This document shows positions 1 through 6,548 of a stretch of 10,057 bases of DNA, in pieces. Both the position numbers and the translations under genes were made by a program. The notes under the pieces were generated by a model. The model saw only the letters and a list, made by a program, of their open reading frames with translations, was not told the origin of the DNA and searched no databases. Each line of letters opens with the position of its first letter. The stretch's first letter is position 1. This DNA is from Desulfurococcales archaeon (GTDB taxonomy: Archaea > Thermoproteota > Thermoprotei_A > Sulfolobales > Fervidicoccaceae), in contig JALTXS010000174.1 of NCBI GenBank assembly GCA_027048265.1, forward strand, positions 1 to 10,057. Reading direction: 5' to 3'.

Positions 1-758
1 AAGCCCCCCACGAGCGAGTATACTCTAACGAGATACTTAGGCTTAAGCCCCTGAGATGGAAGAGGGGTAGTGGCTGGACCATCTACAAGGCAGAGGCGCT
101 TGTGAGGCTCCTCTCCCAGGTGGCCGAATCTGAGGTGGAGCTCGTACCCGTGGAGAGGGTGGAGAGGCTCGAGGGGGCTGAGGAGATGGTCTACGACTTC
201 AGCGTCCCCGAGACGGAGCTCTTCATGGGGGGGACCGTGCCCATCGCCCTGCATAACACGGGCCACCCTGTGATGGCCACTTTCCACGCGGCTAACCTGG
301 ACAGGCTTATACAGAGGCTCACCAACCACCCCATAAACGTCCCCAAGACCAACATGGACAGCCTTAACCTCGCGTGGTTCCAGAGCGCCGTCTACGTGAA
401 GGGCTTCCCCGCCAGGAGGGTGATAGAAATTGACGAGATAATAGGCTACGACCCCGCCAGCGACGCCATCGCCGCCGTGCCCGTGTTCACCTGGGACCCC
501 GTGACCGACCGGTTCATCTTCGGGGGCCGGGGGGCCAGCTACCTCCTCGAGGAGAAGATTGCCGTGATGAGAGGTCTGCCCCGAAGCAGGATTGTCGAGA
601 TATACGAGGAGCTGGAGCAGAGGAGGGCTTACCTGGACCTCCTGGTCGAAAAGGGTGTTTTCGAATACCCGCGGGTCTTCAAGGCCATAATATACGCTGA
701 CCTCGTGGGCCTGGAGAACGCTATCAGGAACGTGAGGGAGGGCCGGGTGAGCTTCTAG
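1..758 (+). CDS. Secretion/type IV pilus-type ATPase (VirB11/GspE/FlaI superfamily), 3' part, interrupted by an intein
   Basis: The reading frame is open from the left edge (first full codon at 3), so the gene begins outside the window; the GTG at 102 is internal. Bases 3-257 encode the end of an intein. From 258 the host protein resumes with TGHPVMATFHA, the His-box region of archaeal secretion ATPases, followed by PINVPK, the arginine-rich stretch FPARRVIEIDEIIGYDP and the family tail FTWDPVTDRFIFGG. A helical C-terminus of about 65 residues follows, as in FlaI/TadA-like proteins. Walker A and B motifs must lie upstream. The family consists of cytoplasmic hexameric ATPases that power assembly of archaella, pili or secretion filaments. 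The platform gene 38 bases downstream supports this. Whether it serves an archaellum, an adhesion pilus or another system cannot be told. Family assignment is secure; the exact system is open. Confidence 0.9.
   Translation, partial: APHERVYSNEILRLKPLRWKRGSGWTIYKAEALVRLLSQVAESEVELVPVERVERLEGAEEMVYDFSVPETELFMGGTVPIALHNTGHPVMATFHAANLDRLIQRLTNHPINVPKTNMDSLNLAWFQSAVYVKGFPARRVIEIDEIIGYDPASDAIAAVPVFTWDPVTDRFIFGGRGASYLLEEKIAVMRGLPRSRIVEIYEELEQRRAYLDLLVEKGVFEYPRVFKAIIYADLVGLENAIRNVREGRVSF
3..257 (+). other. Intein, C-terminal splicing segment (5' part outside window)
   Basis: About 85 intein codons are visible. Splicing block F is readable at 189-233 (VYDFSVPETELFMGG, close to the usual VYDLTV...N-F form). 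Block G follows and ends in VPIALHN, with penultimate His at 252-254 and terminal Asn at 255-257. The next residue, Thr at 258, would be the +1 nucleophile of the C-extein. After splicing, the host reads straight into GHPVMATFHA, a conserved functional segment, which is typical of intein insertion sites. The part before block F (3-188) could be the end of an endonuclease or linker domain, but no LAGLIDADG motif is in view. Inteins of the KlbA family are known in related ATPases of Pyrococcus and Methanocaldococcus; identity of the insertion site is inferred, not shown. Confidence 0.88.
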
Positions 759-796
759 CAGGAACATAGGGCTCATACCTGGAGGGCGAAGGGGCC

Positions 797-2428
797 ATGG
801 CCAGTGTGAAGACGGTGCTAGGGGCAATGGGTGTGGCTGCGGGCCTTGTCCTCATGCTGGCCCGGCCCCTCCCCGGCTCGGTTGCCCTGGGGCCCCTGCT
901 CCTCGTGGGGAGCGTGGTGGGGGGCTTCGTCTACCCCTACCTTAGGAGGAGGTTTCCGAGCCTCAGCATAGACCTTGACCTCACCTACGTCATAAAGCAC
1001 ATGCTCGCGGTCTCAACAGGCAAGCCGCCAAGGAGGGTTCTCTTCGAGGTAGTCGCGAGGGAGGAGCTATACCCCAAGTACGCGGGTATCTTCAAGAGGA
1101 TATACCTTCTGGGAAAGGAGTGGGGCTACAGCTTCACCGACGCCTGCAGGCTCGTGGCGAGGACGGTCTATAACAAGGTCGTGCGAGAGTTCCTGGTGAG
1201 GCTAGGCAGCGTCCTCGCCGTGGGGGAGGATGTGGAGCTCTTCCTCCGGACAGAGTACTCCACCATAATAACCGAGTTCGAGACCTACTATACCCGCCTC
1301 ATCGACGCTGCGAGAGTCTTCCTCGGGATATACATAAGCCTCCTCGCCGCCAGCGTCTTCATGCTGGCCAACTTCCTCCTCCTCAGCTTCTTCTTCGGGG
1401 GCACACGGGGCCTCATAATAGCCAGCTTCGGCGTCGTCACGCTCACAGTGGCCTCCACCACAATAATACTACTAGTGCTCCTGCCCCGCGAGACTTTCGA
1501 GAACAGGGTCGAGCCCCGGCCACGGGTCTACCGGGTCATTGACTTGCTCGCATTACTCGGTATAGCGATAATGGTGGCAACGGGCATCACCGTCATAACG
1601 AGGGGGGGCTTCACCTATGAGAACCTTAGCCTCGTACTGGCAGTGGGTGGCGCCTTCCTCCTCATCCCCGGGTTCCTCGCCAAGGGCATAGAGAGGACGA
1701 TAAGGGAGGTGGACGAGTTCTTCCCCGTCTTCATAAGAAGCTACGGTATGCACCTTCAGACCATCCCCCAGATGGCCCGGGCCCTCAAGCCCCTCCTCGC
1801 CGCGGAGCTGGGTCGGCTCAACAGGTTCCTGGAGAACCTGTACAGCAGGCTCCTTAACGAGATTGAGCCCAAGGTCGCGTGGAGGCTCTTCGCCGCGGAG
1901 ACGAGGAGCGAGCTAGTGCACAGGAGCGTTACCATTTTCCTCGACACGGTGGAGAAGGGAGGGGACGTGGCCAAGGTTGGGGCAATGCTCAGCGACCACC
2001 ACAACACGGTCATAAGGCTCCGCAAGACCCGCTTCCAGGTGGCCAAGACCTTCGAGACCACCACCTACATGATGCACATGGCGGTTGTGCTGATAACTGT
2101 CTTCGTGACCAAGCTCATGTACGGCTTCGCGAGCATAATGCAAAATGTTCAATCCCGGCTACCCGGCGAGGTGGCGGGGGTCCTCATAAGCGCGCAGATG
2201 CCCCTTGACCTTGTAGTTGGGAGCACGGGGGTCTTCGTTCTTGCCACCACCATTTTCAACAGCATAGCAATACTAAAGGCCATGCCAGGCGTGAGCAGGA
2301 CCTTCTGGTACTACATGGGCCTCCTCAGCATAATAGCAGCCGCCGGCATAATGGGGGGCAAGTACCTCATGGACCTGATACTCACAAGCACCCTGGAGAC
2401 CCTCAACCAGACCCTAACAACACCCTAG
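797..2428 (+). CDS. Membrane platform protein of a type IV filament/secretion system (FlaJ/TadC family, two T2SSF domains)
   Basis: The protein has 543 residues. Two N-terminal membrane helices (about 5-22 and 29-47) precede a cytoplasmic helical domain (about 60-168) of T2SSF type. Four more helices follow (about 172-200, 206-228, 246-266, 275-294), then a second cytoplasmic T2SSF-like domain (about 300-420) and a C-terminal membrane block (about 427-447, 467-490, 505-525). This doubled GspF arrangement with roughly nine spans is the archaeal FlaJ/TadC pattern. Such proteins sit in the membrane, bind the hexameric ATPase and convert ATP turnover into pilin extrusion. The ATG at 797 has a GGAGGG site at 781-786. 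Cotranscription with the ATPase gene 38 bases upstream is likely, as no promoter is seen between them. No pilin or prepilin peptidase gene is in the window, so the filament type is unknown. Helix ends were estimated by eye. Confidence 0.87.
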   Translation: MASVKTVLGAMGVAAGLVLMLARPLPGSVALGPLLLVGSVVGGFVYPYLRRRFPSLSIDLDLTYVIKHMLAVSTGKPPRRVLFEVVAREELYPKYAGIFKRIYLLGKEWGYSFTDACRLVARTVYNKVVREFLVRLGSVLAVGEDVELFLRTEYSTIITEFETYYTRLIDAARVFLGIYISLLAASVFMLANFLLLSFFFGGTRGLIIASFGVVTLTVASTTIILLVLLPRETFENRVEPRPRVYRVIDLLALLGIAIMVATGITVITRGGFTYENLSLVLAVGGAFLLIPGFLAKGIERTIREVDEFFPVFIRSYGMHLQTIPQMARALKPLLAAELGRLNRFLENLYSRLLNEIEPKVAWRLFAAETRSELVHRSVTIFLDTVEKGGDVAKVGAMLSDHHNTVIRLRKTRFQVAKTFETTTYMMHMAVVLITVFVTKLMYGFASIMQNVQSRLPGEVAGVLISAQMPLDLVVGSTGVFVLATTIFNSIAILKAMPGVSRTFWYYMGLLSIIAAAGIMGGKYLMDLILTSTLETLNQTLTTP

Positions 2429-2482
2429 CAGAGAAGAAGACAAGCCCCGAAAAGGAGGCCCCGCTTGTGAAAAGACACTGGC
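2429..2482 (-). terminator. Possible terminator between convergent genes
   Basis: This 54-base gap separates the platform gene from the end of metG. A six-base inverted repeat (ACAAGC at 2440-2445, GCTTGT at 2463-2468, 17-base loop) is followed, read on the minus strand, by the pyrimidine-rich run TCTTCTTCTCT. That fits the T-rich ends of archaeal transcripts and would serve metG. No T-rich run is seen on the plus strand here. The stem is short, so this is a weak call. Confidence 0.3.
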
Positions 2483-4195
2483 TCAGCGCTTGAAGGGAGG
2501 CCTCTTGGCCCTGGCCTTCCTCCTCGCCTCCTCCACCATCTCCTCCACTTTCTCCAGGAACTCGGGAGGGAGCTTCCTGAATATAGGCTGAGGCTTCTTT
2601 ATGGGATGGCCGGGCTCCAGGAGGGGCTCCCCTGCCATGGGGTAGTCTCCGGGCTTGGGTGGGGGGAGGTTCATGGTGTCGAGTATGGCCTCGCTGGCCT
2701 TGGGGGTTATGGGCGCGAGGAGCACTGCGAGGCTCCTGACCACCTGGGCGGCGGTGAGCATCACTGCCTCGGCTCTCGGGGGGTTGCTTTTAACTAGGTC
2801 CCAGGGGGCCTGGGCGTTGAGGTACTGGTTGCCTTTCCTCGCTAACTCTAGTATGTGCTCTGTGGCCTGCTTGAGCCTAATGGCTTGGAAGGCCCTTATC
2901 GTCTTCTCGGCCTGCTCCCTCATGGCGGCGAGGAGCCTTTTGTCGTCCTCGTCCTCCTCGCCGGGTCCGGGTATTTGGGCGTTGAAGCGCTTGTGTATGA
3001 AGCTCAGGACCCTGTGCACATAGTTTCCAATATCGTCGTTCAGCTCGTTGTTGACTATGCGGTAGAACTCCTTCCACGTGAAGCTCGTGTCCTTGGCCTC
3101 GGGCCTCATTCGCATGAGGGCGAAACGCCAGTAGTCGGCGGGGAGTATCTCGAGGGCCTCGTCCGCCCATACTCCTATGCCCCTGCTCTTGCTGAACTTC
3201 TCCTCCTGGAAGAGTAGGTACTCGGTGCTGCTTATCTGCCATGGCAGGGGGTGGTCCCGGCCGCTAGCGATTATCATGCTGGGGAATATTATGCTGTGGA
3301 AGGGGATGTTGTCCTTGCCTATGAAGAATACTGTCCTCGTGTCGCCCCGGTGCCAGTACTCTTTGAACCTCTCGGGCTCTCCCCTCTTCTCGAAGAGCTC
3401 GAGCGTCGCGCTTATGTATCCCAGTAGGGCCTCGAACCACACGTAGATGGTCTTGCCCTCCGCCCCGGGGAAGGGCGCTGGGATGCCCCACTTGTTGTCA
3501 CGGGTAACGCTCCTCTCCTTGAGGCCCTCCCTCACCCAGTTAAGACTGTAGTTCCTAACGTTGTCGGGGAAGTTGGGGTGCTTCTCGAGCCAGGTTAGGA
3601 GCCTGTCCCTAACCTGGGGTAGCTTGAAGAACCAGTGCCGGGTCTTCTTGTACACGGGCGTCGCGCCGCAGAAGACGCACCGGGGGTTCTTGAGCTCCGT
3701 GGGGTGTAGAAGGCGGCCGCAGTTCTCGCACTGGTCGCCCCGTGCCCTCTCGTAGCCACAGTAGGGGCAGGTGCCTTCTATGAAGCGGTCGGCGAGGAAC
3801 ATCTTGTCGTTCTCGCAGTATGGCAAGACCTCATCACGGGGCTCGATGAGGCCGTTGTTGTAGATACTCATCATGAACTCTTGCACGAACCTGATGTGGG
3901 TGGGGTTGTGGGTCCTAGTGTAGTTGTCGAACTCGATGCCCCACTCCCTTATCAGCCTGCTCACGTAATCGTGCATGGCATCGGTTAGCTCCTTGGGCTC
4001 GATGCCCAGCTTCCGCGCCTCCACTTCAATCGGGGACCCGTGCTCGTCGCTCCCACTCACGTAAACCGCGTCCTCTCCCATGAGCTTCAGGAACCGCTGG
4101 TATACGTCGCCAGAGAGCAGGCTCCCCACCAGGTTCCCGATGTGGGGAACATTGTTCACATAGGGCCAGGCGCTGCAGACAACGTACCTTGCCAA
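2483..4195 (-). CDS. metG: Methionyl-tRNA synthetase (class I), form without C-terminal tRNA-binding domain
   Basis: This enzyme charges initiator and elongator tRNA-Met with methionine in the cytoplasm. It has 570 residues. The HIGH motif is HIGN at 18-21 and the KMSKS loop is KFSKS at 333-337. The connective insert carries three CxxC pairs (143/146, 156/159, 173/176), the zinc-knuckle region of MetRS. The block WFEALLGYISA and the helical anticodon domain with APWDLVK also match. The start is TTG at 4193-4195, chosen because GGAGGT (within AACCTCCT at 4202-4209) sits seven bases upstream and the conserved RYVVCSAWPYVNN follows at once. The protein ends in a basic helical tail without an EMAPII/Trbp111-like OB domain, which in many archaea is a separate small protein. 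It is convergent with the platform gene and lies downstream of ctaA on the same strand, with 152 bases between them. Confidence 0.97.
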   Translation of the reverse strand: MARYVVCSAWPYVNNVPHIGNLVGSLLSGDVYQRFLKLMGEDAVYVSGSDEHGSPIEVEARKLGIEPKELTDAMHDYVSRLIREWGIEFDNYTRTHNPTHIRFVQEFMMSIYNNGLIEPRDEVLPYCENDKMFLADRFIEGTCPYCGYERARGDQCENCGRLLHPTELKNPRCVFCGATPVYKKTRHWFFKLPQVRDRLLTWLEKHPNFPDNVRNYSLNWVREGLKERSVTRDNKWGIPAPFPGAEGKTIYVWFEALLGYISATLELFEKRGEPERFKEYWHRGDTRTVFFIGKDNIPFHSIIFPSMIIASGRDHPLPWQISSTEYLLFQEEKFSKSRGIGVWADEALEILPADYWRFALMRMRPEAKDTSFTWKEFYRIVNNELNDDIGNYVHRVLSFIHKRFNAQIPGPGEEDEDDKRLLAAMREQAEKTIRAFQAIRLKQATEHILELARKGNQYLNAQAPWDLVKSNPPRAEAVMLTAAQVVRSLAVLLAPITPKASEAILDTMNLPPPKPGDYPMAGEPLLEPGHPIKKPQPIFRKLPPEFLEKVEEMVEEARRKARAKRPPFKR

Positions 4196-4201
4196 TGCTC
4201 C

Positions 4202-4241
4202 AACCTCCTACAGTCCGCATGGGAAGGGCCTTGTTCTTAAT
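4202..4241 (-). promoter_or_regulatory. Probable promoter and Shine-Dalgarno site of metG
   Basis: On the minus strand an ATTAAG box (plus-strand CTTAAT at 4236-4241) lies about 26 bases before a plausible transcript start near 4212. The strong AGGAGGTT site (4202-4209) follows, seven bases before the TTG start. The leader would be about 17 bases. The ribosome site is convincing; the TATA-like box is moderate. The rest of 4242-4347 shows no gene or clear structure. Confidence 0.45.
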
Positions 4242-4347
4242 GGGGGGAGCCACGGGCTCAAAAAGGTAACCATCCCCCACGCGAATTAGATGTTCCTGAG
4301 GGGTTGGGTGGTGGCTTTTCTGGGAATAAGGGGCCCTGTGGGTAGCA

Positions 4348-4815
4348 TTAGCCTGTAGCCTGTCCCGTTGTCCCTGGGGATATGCTTATCCTAGAATATA
4401 CTGCCGCTAGGGTTGATGAGATCAGCACCAGGGAGGCGAGAACCAGGTGGCTAAAGCCCACGAAGGGCTCAAGGTGGAGCCTGACGAGAACCATACCCAC
4501 TATAACCTGTACTATGAGCAAGAGGAGAGCAGCCACCGCGAAGCGGGTGGCGGGACTCTTGGGCCCCAGGTTCTTCATGGTATAGTAGGCGGCGAGGGCG
4601 ACCGTGAGGCCCGCCAGGGCAGCGACCACTCGATGGGTGTACTCTAGGAATACCTCGAGCACGAGGAGGTTCCGGGGCACCACCTGGCCGTTGCAGGTTG
4701 GCCAGTCGGGTCCGCAGCCCATCCCCGCCTGGTAGGCTCTGACGAGTCCTCCTATAACTATGGTGAGGAAAACCATGACAACGGCAAGGTGGGTCAGCAG
4801 CTTAACCTCGTTCAC
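4348..4815 (-). CDS. ctaA: Heme A synthase, compact archaeal form (CtaA/COX15 family)
   Basis: CtaA oxidises heme O to heme A for aa3-type terminal oxidases in the cytoplasmic membrane. This protein has only 155 residues and about four membrane helices (roughly 5-24, 55-78, 89-111, 118-140), half of the bacterial and mitochondrial eight-helix form. It keeps one set of the family's key residues: a cysteine pair in GCGPDWPTC (Cys34 and Cys41), the EYTHR motif (Glu58, His61) and a second heme-ligand candidate, His123, in GFSHL. A half-size variant has been described from Aeropyrum pernix and is thought to work as an oligomer, so the length is not a truncation. The start is GTG at 4813-4815, with GAGGGG eight bases upstream (plus-strand 4824-4829). 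No heme O synthase or oxidase gene is nearby. It is divergent from the prephenate dehydratase gene. Confidence 0.93.
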   Translation of the reverse strand: MNEVKLLTHLAVVMVFLTIVIGGLVRAYQAGMGCGPDWPTCNGQVVPRNLLVLEVFLEYTHRVVAALAGLTVALAAYYTMKNLGPKSPATRFAVAALLLLIVQVIVGMVLVRLHLEPFVGFSHLVLASLVLISSTLAAVYSRISISPGTTGQATG

Positions 4816-4823
4816 TCCTGTTT

Positions 4824-4860
4824 CCCCTCGCCAAGGATTTGCGACTGGCCATGCTTATAC
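4824..4860 (-). promoter_or_regulatory. Promoter and ribosome site of ctaA
   Basis: Read on the minus strand, GTATAA (plus 4855-4860) is a good TATA box. A start about 26 bases on, near 4831, would leave a 16-base leader that just includes the GAGGGG ribosome site (4824-4829) before the GTG at 4815. Confidence 0.55.
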
Positions 4861-4907
4861 TCGTGACGTATAGACGCCCATACTTGTTCCAGGGGGGAGG
4901 GAAAAGC

Positions 4908-4943
4908 ATATTTATAGCAAATCCATGATTGTGGGCTGGGGCG
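4908..4943 (+). promoter_or_regulatory. Promoter of prephenate dehydratase gene, probably leaderless
   Basis: ATATTTATA at 4908-4916, preceded by the purine-rich GGGAAAAG (a possible BRE), is the clearest archaeal promoter in the window. Initiation about 26 bases from its centre falls near 4938-4940, just before the ATG at 4944. A nearly leaderless mRNA would explain why no good ribosome site is seen. It also argues against the in-frame TTG at 4929 as the start. Confidence 0.6.
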
Positions 4944-5741
4944 ATGCCTATTGTTCGGAGAGTCGCCTACCTTGGACCGGAGAACAGCTTCACCCATATA
5001 GCCTGCACCCGCATATCACCTAGCTTTGAGTGCACTCCTTCTACAACCATAGCTGAGGCGGTGGCCCGGGCGGAGAAGGCCCTGGTTGACGCGGCCTTGG
5101 TTCCTTTGGAGAATAGCATAAACGGCCCAGTGCCGGAGACCCTTGATGTCCTCGCCGACACGATGCTTCACATAAGCCTCGTGGCCGAGATGCCCATCGT
5201 GCTCGTTGTGGCAGGCAACCCCCGCTCCAACCGAATATATGGCCACCCCCATGCCCTCGCGGAGGCACGGTCGTGGATAAGGAGCAGGAAGGGCCTTGAA
5301 GAGATCCCTGTTACGAGCACAAGCGAGGCCGCCCGGAGAGCCGAAGAGGAGGACGCAATGTGCATCTGCTCCCGGCAAGCTGCCCAGGCGCGTCGGCTAG
5401 ACATACTTGAGGAGGACGTGGGGCCCCCGGACAACGTTACCCGGTTCGCCCTTCTCACGTGGAAGGACGAGCCCGAGGGGGCCCATAGGACCTACATTGC
5501 CTCAATACTCCCCGACACGCCTGGGAGCCTCTACCGGTACCTGGAGCCCTTCGCCAGGGAGGGCGTGAACCTCACCATGATATACAGCCGCCCCTCGCGG
5601 GGCAAGCCCTGGAAGTACGTCTTCTACATTGAAATGGAGGGGAGCAGGAGCGATGACAACGTGCAGAAAGCCCTAGGGGACGCCCGGGGCCTATCCCTTA
5701 TGCAGAAACTTCTGGGAAGCTACCCTGTGAAGAAACTGTAG
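4944..5741 (+). CDS. pheA: Prephenate dehydratase with C-terminal ACT domain
   Basis: The enzyme converts prephenate to phenylpyruvate in phenylalanine synthesis. From the ATG at 4944 it has 265 residues. The catalytic domain starts with VAYLGPENSFTH (the family usually reads GPEGTF). It contains the substrate-binding ENSINGPVPETLD (about 56-68) and the catalytic NVTRF motif (Thr166-Arg-Phe168). The ACT regulatory domain (about 183 onward) contains DTPGSLY and IYSRPSRGKPWKYVFY. These match the two phenylalanine-binding motifs GALV and ESRP, but with GSLY and YSRP, so feedback control may differ. There is no chorismate mutase domain, so it is monofunctional. A TTG five codons upstream (4929) would also be in frame, but the promoter position favours 4944. 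It ends six bases from the stop of the convergent deacetylase-like gene. Confidence 0.95.
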   Translation: MPIVRRVAYLGPENSFTHIACTRISPSFECTPSTTIAEAVARAEKALVDAALVPLENSINGPVPETLDVLADTMLHISLVAEMPIVLVVAGNPRSNRIYGHPHALAEARSWIRSRKGLEEIPVTSTSEAARRAEEEDAMCICSRQAAQARRLDILEEDVGPPDNVTRFALLTWKDEPEGAHRTYIASILPDTPGSLYRYLEPFAREGVNLTMIYSRPSRGKPWKYVFYIEMEGSRSDDNVQKALGDARGLSLMQKLLGSYPVKKL

Positions 5742-5747
5742 TGAAGG

Positions 5748-6530
5748 CTAATCTCTAGCATGTTTTAGAATATCAAGTATTTTGACGGGCTCCCAACCTC
5801 TCTCACGTGTCTCTTTTAGAAAAATGGTGTATGCTTCATCCACTCTCCTAATGCCAAGCAACGTGTACAGGGCCTTGAACCCTCTATCTACTTGCTTCAG
5901 GAAGTAGGCCCGAAATCCCTGGCGACGTGACACCCTGACAGCGTTGAAGGTAAGGGAGGGGCCTACGCTGAACTTCATGTAGAGGGGATGCATAAGAACC
6001 ACCCCATAGCCCCTTTCCCCGATATCGCTGCCCAACTGTTGGAGTAGGGCCTTCACCCCCATCTTTACACCGAGTTTTTTGACTAGGAAGTCAATGGTAT
6101 GGTGGGGGCCGATTATGGGGGTACGGTGGTGTTTGGGGAAGGGAGGGTAGCCCATCATATACTCTAGTCCCAGGCTGTCCATAACCTCCCACGTCACCCT
6201 CCCCTGGAACCCGTAGAGGCCGCCGTGGGGCGTTACTCCATGCACCCTGAATCCCAGTTGGATAAGCTCCTCCAGCTCTTCTTGGGGCGGGGGGTCTTTG
6301 GGGCTGGCAACGGTGTTGTCAAGATGGAGGCCAATCTCCCACCCATCGTCCTGAAGCTCTTCTAGAACCCTCACCCTGTCGAGATGCCCTCTGAGGAGCC
6401 TTACCCTCACGAAAAAGGTGCTCCTCGCATCGCTTCTATCCTCTAGCTTGGAGACAGGCTTTATGCCGTGTGTGAAGTCATACCCCGTGTCAACATCGTG
6501 CCTTAGCCCAACCAACGGTCTGTCGCCCAA
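5748..6530 (-). CDS. Polysaccharide deacetylase-fold protein (NodB/CE4-like)
   Basis: The protein has 260 residues. CE4-type landmarks are in order: RHDVD (10-14, the metal-binding aspartate region), STFFVR (37-42), GWEIGLHLD (63-71, with His69), TPHGG (100-104) and a late MHPLYM (His181). In classical CE4 enzymes the second motif carries two histidines four residues apart; here the second position (73) is Thr, so the metal site is altered or uses another residue. Family members remove acetyl or related groups from sugars. The substrate is unknown, and an archaeon should have no peptidoglycan. No signal peptide is seen, so a cytoplasmic or membrane-associated role is likely. The start is TTG at 6528-6530 with GGAGGGG (plus 6539-6545) eight bases upstream. 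It follows the acyltransferase gene by 18 bases and is surely cotranscribed with it. Confidence 0.8.
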   Translation of the reverse strand: MGDRPLVGLRHDVDTGYDFTHGIKPVSKLEDRSDARSTFFVRVRLLRGHLDRVRVLEELQDDGWEIGLHLDNTVASPKDPPPQEELEELIQLGFRVHGVTPHGGLYGFQGRVTWEVMDSLGLEYMMGYPPFPKHHRTPIIGPHHTIDFLVKKLGVKMGVKALLQQLGSDIGERGYGVVLMHPLYMKFSVGPSLTFNAVRVSRRQGFRAYFLKQVDRGFKALYTLLGIRRVDEAYTIFLKETRERGWEPVKILDILKHARD

Positions 6531-6548
6531 TGAACTGTCCCCTCCATC

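Noticed and set aside
102..758. GTG at 102 as a true gene start
   Set aside because: The frame is open upstream to the window edge with intein-like sequence, so 102 is internal to a larger gene.
1879..2208. A 109-codon plus-strand open frame inside the platform-protein gene
   Set aside because: It lies fully within a well-supported membrane-protein gene, and its Arg/Gly/Gln/His-rich product resembles no known family.
4026..4280. An 84-codon minus-strand frame overlapping the metG start
   Set aside because: It is out of frame with MetRS, covers its promoter and ribosome site, and its Arg-rich product looks like a shadow.
4411..4490. A C-box-like TGATGA followed by CTGA, considered as a C/D guide RNA
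   Set aside because: The spacing is too long for a typical archaeal C/D RNA, no convincing internal D' or C' boxes are present, and it lies antisense inside ctaA.
4929..4943. TTG at 4929 as the start of prephenate dehydratase
   Set aside because: The TATA box at 4908-4916 would put transcript initiation at or after this codon, and the extra residues are not family-like; the ATG at 4944 fits better.
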